Source of the DNA: Pantoea agglomerans NBRC 102470
GTDB lineage: Bacteria > Pseudomonadota > Gammaproteobacteria > Enterobacterales > Enterobacteriaceae
Assembly: GCF_001598475.1 (NCBI RefSeq)
Contig: NZ_BCZA01000003.1
Coordinates: 310,001 to 374,000 of the forward strand
Length of the DNA stretch: 64,000 nucleotides
Direction: 5' to 3'
The number at the start of each line of letters is the position of its first letter. The first letter of the stretch is position 1. The notes below the pieces were generated by a model. The model was not told where the DNA came from, made no database searches, and worked only from the letters and a program-made list of their open reading frames with translations. A program made the translations under genes and the position numbers. Shown one piece after another: positions 1 to 6,522 of this stretch.

Positions 1-48
1 ACCGCACGCTTTAACCAGCGTTTCGGGCGTTTTCTTGGAAAGAAATAG
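1..48 (+). CDS. rpmE2: Ribosomal protein L31 type B, C-terminal end (partial)
   Basis: The window opens inside a reading frame whose last 15 codons read [15 protein letters not shown] and stop at TAG. This matches the C-terminus of the zinc-independent L31 paralogue (YkgM/RpmE2), which ends with a similar RFxQRFGRF segment. It lies 11 bases upstream of rpmJ2, the same order as ykgM-ykgO in E. coli. In that family the paralogue replaces the zinc-binding L31 when zinc is scarce and is repressed by Zur. The promoter is outside the window, so regulation here is inferred. Only the end of the gene can be described. Confidence 0.85.
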   Translation, partial: TARFNQRFGRFLGKK

Positions 49-59
49 AGGAGAGGATC

Positions 60-200
60 ATGCAGGTATTAAGCTCGCTGCGTTCAGCAAAAAATCGCCA
101 TCGGGATTGTAAAGTAGTCCGCCGCAAAGGCCGTATTTACGTTATCTGTAAATCGAACCCGCGGTTTAAAGCAGTACAGGGAAGAAAGAAAAAACGCTAG
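60..200 (+). CDS. rpmJ2: Ribosomal protein L36 type B (zinc-independent paralogue)
   Basis: A 46-codon frame begins [20 protein letters not shown] and ends QGRKKKR. It is very basic and matches YkgO/RpmJ2, the L36 paralogue that lacks the four zinc-binding Cys/His residues of RpmJ. Only two cysteines are present, at residues 17 and 29. A GAGGAGAGG ribosome-binding site precedes the ATG at 60. It follows rpmE2 after 11 bases and ends in a strong terminator. The family role is to replace zinc-binding L36 under zinc limitation, releasing zinc. The convergent neighbour is a zinc-type importer, which supports that role. Confidence 0.92.
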   Translation: MQVLSSLRSAKNRHRDCKVVRRKGRIYVICKSNPRFKAVQGRKKKR

Positions 201-217
201 TTTGTGTCGTGATGACT

Positions 218-241
218 GGCCGGGCTTGCCCGGCCTTTTTT
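218..241 (+). terminator. Rho-independent terminator of rpmE2-rpmJ2
   Basis: GGCCGGG and CCCGGCC arms around a four-base loop are followed directly by six T residues. It ends 5 bases before the stop codon of the convergent importer gene. Confidence 0.9.
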
Positions 242-245
242 ATGC

Positions 246-1124
246 TTAGTGCATGCTCTTCAGCATCGCATTCACGTTGTGTTTAAAAGCCGCCTGATAG
301 GTGGCTGCCGGGCCAGAGGCCGTGGATAACGCTTCCGGATAGAGCTCACCACCCGGCTCTGCCCCGGTGGCGCTGGCAATCTGTTTTACCAGACGCGGGT
401 CGGTCTGGTTCTCAATGAAATAGCGATTGATGTGCTGCTGCTTCAGTTGTGTGATTAAATTACCCACGTTGCTGGCACTCGCTTCCGCCTCAGTAGAGAA
501 CCCTACCGGCGCCAGGAAAGTCACGCCATATCGCTGTCCAAAGTAACCAAACGCATCGTGACTGGTCAGCACTTTACGCTTATCAGCTGGCACAGCGTCA
601 AAGGCGGTTTTTGCCCAGCGATCCAGCGCCTGCAGTTGCTGAATGTAATTCTGTCCACGCTGACGAATGGCCGGAGCATCTTCAGGATCGGCTTTGACCA
701 GCGCATTCATCACGTTGGTCGCGTAGATAACGCCGTTCTGCATGCTGTTCCAGGCGTGAGGATCGGTAACGGTTTTACCCTCCTCCTCCATGCTGCGGGT
801 GGTGACACCGGTTGAAGCGACAACGGGCTGACCGCGATACCCTGAGGCGCTGACCAGCCGATCCATCCACCCTTCCAGTCCCAGTCCGCTGACAAACACC
901 AGATCGGCCTTCGCCAGCGCCTGACTGTCCTGCGGTGTCGGTTCAAAAGTATGAGGATCGCCATTCGGCCCCACCAGGCTTTTAACCTTTACATGCTCGC
1001 CGCCGACCTGCTTAACGATGTCAGCCAGCACGGTAAAGCTGGCCACGACATCCACCGTTTTGGCCATCGCCAGAGGCGTGGCAAACAGCGCAGCGAGCGC
1101 CAGGCTAACCGGTAATTTTTTCAT
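246..1124 (-). CDS. Zinc-type ABC transporter substrate-binding protein (ZnuA/AztC-like)
   Basis: The 292-residue product starts with a Sec signal peptide (MKKLPVSLALAALFATPLAMA, cleavage expected near residue 21) and has the TroA/ZnuA-type fold signature (VVASFTVLADIVKQVGG). Candidate metal ligands are His58 in GDPHTFEP, His123 in DPHAW, His189 in TSHDAFGYF and Glu264 in ELYPEAL. The flexible loop before His123 is short and acidic (SMEEEGK) rather than His-rich as in classical ZnuA, so it resembles the AztC/SitA branch. It delivers metal in the periplasm to the permease encoded 15 bases upstream. Zinc is the favoured substrate because of the Zur box and the neighbouring rpmJ2; manganese is not excluded by sequence. 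Confidence 0.85.
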   Translation of the reverse strand: MKKLPVSLALAALFATPLAMAKTVDVVASFTVLADIVKQVGGEHVKVKSLVGPNGDPHTFEPTPQDSQALAKADLVFVSGLGLEGWMDRLVSASGYRGQPVVASTGVTTRSMEEEGKTVTDPHAWNSMQNGVIYATNVMNALVKADPEDAPAIRQRGQNYIQQLQALDRWAKTAFDAVPADKRKVLTSHDAFGYFGQRYGVTFLAPVGFSTEAEASASNVGNLITQLKQQHINRYFIENQTDPRLVKQIASATGAEPGGELYPEALSTASGPAATYQAAFKHNVNAMLKSMH

Positions 1125-1139
1125 AGATACCCCTTAAGA

Positions 1140-1979
1140 TTAATGGCGGCGTAAAATTCCGCCGCACGGCCCTGTAAGAATGGAGAAAAAAAACAGCATG
1201 GCGGCGCTCAGCACTACAGCGGGACCCGCCGGCAATGAGAAGTGCCAGGAGAGCATCAGCCCGGCCAGCGCCGAAATCATTGCCATGAAAATGGCGATAA
1301 CCAGCATCGCGGCGAGATGGCGACTCCAGAAGCGGGCGCTGGCGGCGGGCAACATCATTAAACCCACTGACATCAGGGTGCCCAGCACCTGAAAACCCGC
1401 CACCAGATTCAGCACCACCAGCATTAAAAACAGACCATGCACCAGCGGCGCGTTCCATTTTCCCTGCGCACGCAGGAAGTCGCCGTCAAATGCATCGATG
1501 ACCAGCGGACGATAGATCACCGCCAGCAGAATCAGCGTAAAGGCAGCGATGCCGCCCACCAGCAACAGCGCTGCGTTGTCTACCGCCAGCAGCGAGCCAA
1601 ACAGAACGTGCAGCAGATCCACACTTGAGCCGCGTAATGAAACCAGCGTGACGCCCAGCGCCAGTGAACCCAGATAGAACCCGGCAAAACTGGCATCCTC
1701 TTTCAGCGGCGTGTAGCGACTGACCGCGCCAGAGAGCAGCGCCACGGCTAAACCAGCGATCAGGCCGCCAACACCCATCGCGACCAGTGACAATCCGGAG
1801 ATCAGATAGCCAATGGCGGCACCGGGCAGCACCGCGTGTGATAAGGCATCGCCAATCAGGCTCATACGTCGCAGGGAGAGGAATACCCCGAGCGGCGTGG
1901 CGCTGACGGCCAGCGCCAGACAGGCCACCAGCGCGCGTCGCATAAAACCAAACTCAATAAAGGGTTGAATCAGGGTCAC
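1140..1979 (-). CDS. Zinc-type ABC transporter permease (ZnuB family)
   Basis: This 279-residue, very hydrophobic protein shows about eight membrane segments and the ABC-3 family loop GDALSHAVLPGAAIGYL near residues 42-58, which contacts the ATPase. The start ATG overlaps the last four bases of the ATPase gene (ATGA), so translation is probably coupled. It is the channel of the three-part importer and moves metal across the inner membrane. Family and operon context are clear; metal specificity is inferred from the Zur box at 2759-2773 and the convergent rpmE2-rpmJ2 genes. Confidence 0.87.
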   Translation of the reverse strand: MTLIQPFIEFGFMRRALVACLALAVSATPLGVFLSLRRMSLIGDALSHAVLPGAAIGYLISGLSLVAMGVGGLIAGLAVALLSGAVSRYTPLKEDASFAGFYLGSLALGVTLVSLRGSSVDLLHVLFGSLLAVDNAALLLVGGIAAFTLILLAVIYRPLVIDAFDGDFLRAQGKWNAPLVHGLFLMLVVLNLVAGFQVLGTLMSVGLMMLPAASARFWSRHLAAMLVIAIFMAMISALAGLMLSWHFSLPAGPAVVLSAAMLFFFSILTGPCGGILRRH

Positions 1980-2644
1980 GGCGCACGACTCCCCAGAGAG
2001 GAAGCAGGCAGGCAGGTGCAGTTAACCTCACGTTCATCCATCGACATCACGTTACTGAAGTAGCGCGCCACCAGCGGACGATCGTGCAGCACCACCAGCA
2101 GGGTTGTTCCGGCCTGCTGTTGCTGCTCAAGGATCGACATCAGTAGCGTCACCGTCTGGCTGTCAATGCCGTTAAAAGGCTCATCCAGAAGCCAGAGCTG
2201 GCTGCGCTGCAGCATCAGCCGCGCAAACAATACCCGCTGCAGTTGTCCACCGGATAACGTCGCGGGCTGCGCATCCGCATAATCACTCATCTGAACCGCT
2301 TCCAGCGCCTGCCAGATCTCCCGACGCAGTATCCGGTTAATGCCGCCGAACCAGCCGCAGCGTGGCCAGCAGCCAATAGAGACCAGTTCAAATACCGTCA
2401 GGGGAAAGCGGGTCTCAAGTTCGGTGCGCTGCGGCAACCAGCCGATATCCCGGCGTGCAACCTGCAGCTCACAGCGCCCGGCTATCGGTGGCAGTAAGCC
2501 AGCAATGGTTTTTAACAGGGTTGATTTGCCGCTACCGTTCGCGCCGACCAGCGCGGTCATCGAGCCGGCTGCGAGCTGGCCGGTAATAGCCGGGGTCACA
2601 ACCTGTCCCTGGTAGCCCGCGCGAAGCGCGTTAAACAGGATCAT
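1976..2644 (-). CDS. Zinc-type ABC transporter ATP-binding protein
   Basis: The 222-residue ATPase carries Walker A GANGSGKST near residues 34-42, signature LSGGQ, Walker B LWLLDEP and H-loop LHD, all intact. The start at 2644 (MILFNALRAGYQG) is preferred over a possible upstream in-frame start, because this ATG overlaps the TGA of a small upstream ORF as ATGA and homologues begin near here. The C-terminus is Cys-containing (EVNCTC) and diverges from ZnuC. It powers metal import with the permease, whose ATG in turn overlaps this gene's stop. The gene lies downstream of a near-perfect Zur box. Confidence 0.86.
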   Translation of the reverse strand: MILFNALRAGYQGQVVTPAITGQLAAGSMTALVGANGSGKSTLLKTIAGLLPPIAGRCELQVARRDIGWLPQRTELETRFPLTVFELVSIGCWPRCGWFGGINRILRREIWQALEAVQMSDYADAQPATLSGGQLQRVLFARLMLQRSQLWLLDEPFNGIDSQTVTLLMSILEQQQQAGTTLLVVLHDRPLVARYFSNVMSMDEREVNCTCLPASSLGSRAP

Positions 2645-2745
2645 GCGCTGATCCCCCATTTTATTGCCACAGCAAGCAGCGTGATAAATAGCAGTGCTAC
2701 TCCCAGCCGCCCGCTCAGTGACATAAGTAGTCCACTCTGACGCAT
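2641..2745 (-). CDS. Candidate small membrane protein leading the zinc importer operon
   Basis: A 34-codon frame begins MRQSGLLM, has a hydrophobic core LGVALLFITLLAVAI of about 15 residues flanked by Arg and Lys, and ends KWGISA. Its TGA overlaps the ATG of the ATPase gene as ATGA, the same junction used between ATPase and permease. GGTGA lies just before the ATG at 2745; an alternative start at 2724 (27 codons) has GAGTGG seven bases upstream. The Zur box sits 13 bases upstream of the longer start. The layout suggests a single-pass inner-membrane peptide translated with the importer. I recognise no family, and a function in zinc uptake is only inferred. It could instead be a short leader ORF that couples translation. 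Confidence 0.5.
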   Translation of the reverse strand: MRQSGLLMSLSGRLGVALLFITLLAVAIKWGISA

Positions 2746-2758
2746 TACTTCACCATAA

Positions 2759-2773
2759 TGTTATAACATAACA
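2759..2773. promoter_or_regulatory. Zur box upstream of the zinc importer operon
   Basis: TGTTATAACATAACA matches the Zur core TGTTATA-N-TATAACA at all but one position, and includes the perfect palindrome ATGTTATAACAT at 2758-2769. It lies immediately upstream of the small ORF and about 115 bases before the ATPase start. Zur would repress the operon when zinc is sufficient. I could not fix the -35/-10 elements around it. Confidence 0.8.
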
Positions 2774-2985
2774 GTAAAGATACCTGATGTTGCTCTCTGT
2801 TGAATGTGGGATTGTGTATCAAAAGATAAATACCACCTGCACGCACTGGCAGACCCGCGCTGGCGGTAAGGCCTGCGGCTGCGTCTGGCAAATCTCAGAA
2901 ACTGAGAGTTTTGTGCTCAACTGACTTGCAAACCAGTTGCAGAAAACCAATGATAGGTTTATTAACGGTTATAAGTGGAACAGAT

Positions 2986-3339
2986 ATGCTGTCACGCATT
3001 GAATGTGATATTGCCGCGGGTGAATCGGACTGCGCAAAAATAGCAGAGATTGTTCAGCGGAATATTCTCAAAATAACCGATTTGCTGGTAGGGGATTTAC
3101 GCTGGTACTCACATAATGCCCGGTTAGTTCCAGGCAGTTTAAAAATCATTTCGGTTGAATACCAGGATCTGAATAGTTTTAAATTACTTTACGATTTTGA
3201 CTGGAATTTATTTAGTCCCTGCCTGGATCTAAATGAAACCGTGACGCAGTCAGAACAGGTAAACTTTCACATTAAGCCCGGTGCACTTGAGTTTGATGTG
3301 ATCGACAATGAGCAACCCTCCCCTGGCGATGAATTGTAA
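2986..3339 (+). CDS. Hypothetical protein, unknown family
   Basis: A 117-residue acidic, soluble-looking protein is predicted from the ATG at 2986 (MLSRIECDIAAGESDC), which has AGTGGA seven bases upstream; the frame stays open to about 2911, so longer forms such as an ATG at 2950 are possible. I recognise no domain. The N-terminal third looks helical (CAKIAEIVQRNILKITDLLV) and the rest alternates aromatic and charged residues (RWYSHNARLVPG, KLLYDFDWNLFSPC). There is no signal peptide or membrane segment. It lies between the zinc importer and tomB-hha, where E. coli has acrAB, and its codon mix with several ATA and TTA codons looks more AT-rich than its neighbours, which hints at acquisition. 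Confidence 0.6.
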   Translation: MLSRIECDIAAGESDCAKIAEIVQRNILKITDLLVGDLRWYSHNARLVPGSLKIISVEYQDLNSFKLLYDFDWNLFSPCLDLNETVTQSEQVNFHIKPGALEFDVIDNEQPSPGDEL

Positions 3340-3486
3340 TATTTAGTAATGGAGGTGAGCAGAACTAATGGTTTTACACTATCTTTAAGGTATCCCGTTT
3401 AATAACTGCCCGAATAATCGCTTCCTGGCCGCGTGATCTTCTCTCGCCGCCCTGCGGCAACTGTGCTAGCTATGGAGGGGAAAAAG

Positions 3487-3864
3487 ATGGACGAATACTC
3501 ACCGAAACGGCATGATATTGCCCAGCTTAAATACCTTTGTGAGAGTCTGTTTGACGACAGCATGGCAACATTAACCGACAGCCATCATGGCTGGGTTAAT
3601 GATCCCACTTCTGAAAGCAATCTACAGCTTAACGATTTGATTGAGCATATCGCCTCTTTCACCATGAATTACAAAATTAAGCACGTTGAAGATGAAGCGC
3701 TGATTTCGCAAATCGATGAATATCTTGATGATACTTTTATGCTATTCAGCAATTATGGTGTCAATAGTCCGGATCTTCAGCGGTGGCAACGTTCAGCAAA
3801 ACGCTTATTTAATCTGTTCACTGAAGAGTGCGCTTTTCTCCAGCAACCGAGCCATTCATTATAG
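3487..3864 (+). CDS. tomB: Hha toxicity modulator TomB
   Basis: The 125-residue product begins MDEYSPKRHDIAQLKYLCES and matches TomB (YbaJ) along its length. The start at 3487 has a strong GGAGGGG site nine bases upstream; longer in-frame extensions lack homologous sequence. TomB antagonises the growth inhibition of Hha and influences biofilm formation in E. coli. Hha starts 24 bases downstream, so the two are very likely cotranscribed as in E. coli. Cysteine is present at residue 18, in the family position I remember for the oxygen-dependent TomB mechanism, which I cannot verify further here. Confidence 0.93.
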   Translation: MDEYSPKRHDIAQLKYLCESLFDDSMATLTDSHHGWVNDPTSESNLQLNDLIEHIASFTMNYKIKHVEDEALISQIDEYLDDTFMLFSNYGVNSPDLQRWQRSAKRLFNLFTEECAFLQQPSHSL

Positions 3865-3888
3865 TAAAGACATGAGAACGGTTTATTT

Positions 3889-4104
3889 ATGAACAAAACC
3901 CTGACTAAAACCGATTATTTGATGCGACTGCGGCGCTGCCGCTCTCTTGATACCCTGGAAAGGGTGATTGAAAAAAATAAGTATGAATTACCGGAAGATG
4001 AATTAGCGGTATTTTACTCAGCAGCTGACCATCGCCTGGCGGAACTGACGATGAACAAGCTCTACGATAAAGTCCCGGGTTCAGTATGGAAATTTGTCCG
4101 TTAA
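3889..4104 (+). CDS. hha: Haemolysin expression modulator Hha
   Basis: This 71-residue protein ([20 protein letters not shown]) is a full-length Hha/YmoA-family member. Hha lacks its own DNA-binding domain and acts by binding H-NS, sharpening silencing of AT-rich and horizontally acquired genes. Conserved features include the [22 protein letters not shown] stretch (residues 13-34) and the C-terminal [14 protein letters not shown]. It follows tomB closely and is the second gene of the pair. A weak terminator follows. Confidence 0.96.
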   Translation: MNKTLTKTDYLMRLRRCRSLDTLERVIEKNKYELPEDELAVFYSAADHRLAELTMNKLYDKVPGSVWKFVR

Positions 4105-4151
4105 TCTGATCGCTTACAGCTCAGTTTTACCCCAATAAAGTACCGGATAAT

Positions 4152-4188
4152 CCTGCCTGCCGGCAAAGGATCGGCCCAGGCGGGTTTT
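4152..4188 (+). terminator. Probable terminator of tomB-hha
   Basis: CCTGCCTG pairs with CAGGCGGG (one G-U pair) across a 17-base loop and is followed by TTTT. The large loop makes this a moderate call. Confidence 0.5.
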
Positions 4189-4229
4189 GCCTGTCTGCAG
4201 CTTAGGGGGAGAATATCGAAGGGAGAAAG

Positions 4230-4343
4230 TGGTGGGGGCCCTGCCAGCTACATCCCGGCACACGCGTCACCTGCTACGGCTGCTTCCTTCCGGATCTGAC
4301 CGAGTTCACAAGCTAGCATTGCGGGAGAACCAACAGGGCCCCC
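4230..4343 (-). ncRNA. ffs: 4.5S RNA, signal recognition particle RNA
   Basis: On the minus strand the sequence starts GGGGGCCCTGTTGG and ends GGGCCCCCACC, giving complementary ends of one long hairpin. It contains the conserved SRP apical domain GGTCAG-ATCCGGAAGGAAGCAGCC in two pieces around the tetraloop. Length is about 114 nt, as in E. coli. It binds Ffh and FtsY for co-translational targeting of membrane proteins. The 3' end is uncertain by one or two bases. Confidence 0.97.
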
Positions 4344-4374
4344 ATTGACAAGCCCTCTTTACGAGAGCGGGGGC

Positions 4375-4403
4375 ATTATCTGGGAAGGAGGTGGCAATTG
4401 CAA
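4375..4403 (-). promoter_or_regulatory. ffs promoter
   Basis: On the minus strand TTGCAA (4398-4403) and GATAAT (4375-4380) are separated by 17 bases. A GC-rich discriminator (GCCCCCGC) follows, typical of stringently controlled stable-RNA promoters. The predicted start lies roughly 25 bases before the mature 5' end, consistent with a processed leader. Confidence 0.75.
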
Positions 4404-4510
4404 GCGTAGTCGGGACAACCGTTGTTTTCTTGAACAACCACCGCTTTTACGCTTTCTCCGCCTTTTCCCCGTGCTAAAGTTAAAACCCTTTTTCCTGATG
4501 AAATAAGTAC

Positions 4511-4822
4511 ATGAATCAGCCAGACACTTTCCAGCAACGCATCTGGCAAATTGTTGCCGCTATTCCGGCTGGCCGCGTCACCACCTATGGCGATGTGGCG
4601 CTACTGGCCGGTTCTCCGCGCGCGGCGCGTCAGGTCGGTGGCGTGCTGAGCCGCTTACCCGAGGGCACTACCCTTCCCTGGCATCGCGTCGTAAACCGAC
4701 ACGGCACAATTTCTCTTCAGGGTGACCGTCTGTTGCGGCAGCGGGATGCACTGGAGGCGGAAGGCATAGAGGTGAGTGACGACGGACAGCTCGATCTCGA
4801 GACTTATCGCTGGCGAGTTTAG
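4511..4822 (+). CDS. atl: Alkyltransferase-like protein Atl
   Basis: The 103-residue protein has the O6-alkylguanine-DNA alkyltransferase C-terminal fold, with the active-site PCHR motif replaced by PWHR (residues 56-59, Trp57 instead of the acceptor Cys). This is the defining mark of the ATL group (YbaZ). Such proteins flip out and bind O6-alkylguanine without repairing it and hand the lesion to nucleotide excision repair. The DNA-binding helix RAARQVGGVLSR and the GRVTTYGDVA segment are conserved. It converges with ybaY across a shared hairpin. Confidence 0.95.
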   Translation: MNQPDTFQQRIWQIVAAIPAGRVTTYGDVALLAGSPRAARQVGGVLSRLPEGTTLPWHRVVNRHGTISLQGDRLLRQRDALEAEGIEVSDDGQLDLETYRWRV

Positions 4823-4827
4823 ACAGG

Positions 4828-4851
4828 GAAAAAAGGGCGACTATGTCGCCC
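4828..4851 (-). terminator. Terminator of ybaY
   Basis: GGGCGAC-TAT-GTCGCCC hairpin at 4835-4851. On the minus strand a run of T residues follows the hairpin, so it mainly serves ybaY. Confidence 0.82.
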
Positions 4852-4861
4852 CGAAAAGAGT

Positions 4862-5419
4862 TTACAGACGGGTTGGAGCAGGAACCGCAGCAGACGGCGT
4901 CACCTGAGTCGGTGAGGTCGAAGGAACGGTGGTCGCTGCGCCCGGCTGGGTTGGCATCGCCATAGACGGTACCGGTACCAGCAGCAGCTCTGCTTTGGTG
5001 CCACCCTGGTTAATCACCGGCTTCACGCCTTCAGTGATAAAGGCCAGCTTACCGTCGATTGAGATGGCTGCGCTTAACAGAATGCGTGCATCAGGCTTGA
5101 TGTCGGCTGGGTTAAACGGCAGCACGAACTGGAACGGTGCCTGTTTGCCTTCGGTTCGCACCACGCGCTGCGACAGCACTTTTGAGGGTGCATCGGCGAC
5201 GGACGCATCAGAGAGCGTCACGGTTAATACCGCATCCGGCGGCAGCGCAATGCGCTGGCGGATAAAGACTGAACCACTTACGTTAGGCTGCGCAATCGCC
5301 GCCGTCTGTCCTGCAACCGCAGAACCCAGAGTTGGCGTTGGCACGGGTTTACTCTTGTCGGCGCATCCTACAACAGCAACCGCCATAACTACTCCACTGA
5401 ACACATGCCTGAGTTTCAT
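4862..5419 (-). CDS. ybaY: YbaY family lipoprotein
   Basis: The 185-residue protein starts MKLRHVFSGVVMAVAVVGCA with a lipobox VVGC, so the mature protein should begin at Cys19 and be lipid-anchored. The start at 5419 is chosen because GGAG lies nine bases upstream; an upstream ATG (METTS...) overlaps that site. The conserved core (PNVSGSVFIRQRIALPPDAV, then SDASVADAPSKVL) is the YscW/YbaY pilotin-like beta domain, followed by a Pro/Thr/Ala-rich tail. E. coli YbaY is glycine- and thiol-stress-unrelated in any way I can see from sequence; its function is not known to me. It stands alone. Confidence 0.93.
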   Translation of the reverse strand: MKLRHVFSGVVMAVAVVGCADKSKPVPTPTLGSAVAGQTAAIAQPNVSGSVFIRQRIALPPDAVLTVTLSDASVADAPSKVLSQRVVRTEGKQAPFQFVLPFNPADIKPDARILLSAAISIDGKLAFITEGVKPVINQGGTKAELLLVPVPSMAMPTQPGAATTVPSTSPTQVTPSAAVPAPTRL

Positions 5420-5609
5420 TGATGTCGTCTCCATTTGATCAAAATGATTGTCGGCAGCGAATCATGCTTACAGCGCTTCACTCGCCGTATGTCCTTAATG
5501 TTGGCACAAAAATGAAATTTTGCCTGGCACCGACAATGTAGAAAGTCTGATTGACGTCAACTGGTCCGATCTTTCACACTGAGCAGGTCACTATATTGAG
5601 GAATGCGCC

Positions 5610-6473
5610 ATGAGTCAGGCACTGCAAAATCTGCTGAATTTATTAAATCTGGAAAAACTGGAAGAGGGTTTATATCGCGGCCAGAGCGAAGATATTGGCC
5701 TTCGTCAGGTGTTTGGCGGTCAGGTGGTGGGTCAGGCGCTGTATGCCGCAAAGCAAACCGTGGCGGAAGATCGCATTATTCACTCTTTTCACAGCTATTT
5801 TTTGCGGCCCGGCGATAGTCAGAAAGCGATTATTTACGATGTTGAAACGTTGCGTGATGGCAAAAGTTTCAGTGCCCGGCGGGTCAGTGCCATTCAGAAT
5901 GGGCAGCCGATTTTTTATATGACCGCTTCGTTCCAGTCACCGGAAAGCGGCTTTGAACATCAGAATCCGATGCCACAGGTGGCGGGGCCGGAGAATCTGT
6001 TAACTGAACAGGCGATGGCGCAGAAAATGGCGCATCTGCTGCCAGAAAAGCTACGTGAAAAATTCATTGCCGAGCGTCCGCTGGAGATCCGCCCGGTACA
6101 GATTCACAATCCTCTCCGGGGCCATGTGGATAAGCCTGAACGCCAGGTCTGGATCCGTGCCACCGGCCCACTGCCCGACGATTTGCGTATCCATCAGTAT
6201 CTGCTCGGCTATGCTTCCGATCTCAATTTCCTGCCGGTCGCGCTCCAGCCGCACGGCAAAGGCTTTTTAGAGCCGGACATGCAGGTCGCCACTATCGACC
6301 ACTCAATGTGGTTCCACCGCCCGTTCGACTTCAGTGAATGGCTGCTCTATAGCGTAGTCAGTACTTCGGCGTCAGGCGCACGGGGTTTTGTCCGGGGCGA
6401 GTTCTACAATCAGCAGGGTGTGCTGGTGGCCTCAACGGTTCAGGAAGGGGTCATGCGTCAGCGCAGCGAATAA
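5610..6473 (+). CDS. tesB: Acyl-CoA thioesterase II
   Basis: The 287-residue enzyme matches TesB, with two tandem hot-dog folds, the N-terminal [11 protein letters not shown] motif (near residues 31-41) and the C-terminal [20 protein letters not shown] segment holding a catalytic Asp/Thr/Gln set. It hydrolyses medium- and long-chain acyl-CoA to free fatty acid and CoA in the cytoplasm. Length is the same as in E. coli to within a residue. The ATG at 5610 follows TTGAGGAATGCGCC, with GAGG about nine bases upstream. It converges with amtB and shares a bidirectional hairpin. Confidence 0.96.
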   Translation: MSQALQNLLNLLNLEKLEEGLYRGQSEDIGLRQVFGGQVVGQALYAAKQTVAEDRIIHSFHSYFLRPGDSQKAIIYDVETLRDGKSFSARRVSAIQNGQPIFYMTASFQSPESGFEHQNPMPQVAGPENLLTEQAMAQKMAHLLPEKLREKFIAERPLEIRPVQIHNPLRGHVDKPERQVWIRATGPLPDDLRIHQYLLGYASDLNFLPVALQPHGKGFLEPDMQVATIDHSMWFHRPFDFSEWLLYSVVSTSASGARGFVRGEFYNQQGVLVASTVQEGVMRQRSE

Positions 6474-6496
6474 AAAAAGGGGCGATTACTCGCCCC
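6472..6496 (-). terminator. Terminator of glnK-amtB
   Basis: GGGGCGA and TCGCCCC arms around TTAC at 6479-6496; on the minus strand seven T residues follow. It overlaps the tesB stop codon. Confidence 0.88.
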
Positions 6497-6522
6497 CGAT
6501 TGATCTTTTCACTGCCCATCCA

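Noticed and set aside
5551..5560. Palindrome TTGACGTCAA upstream of tesB as an operator
   Set aside because: Ten bases of common sequence without other support; too short to call.
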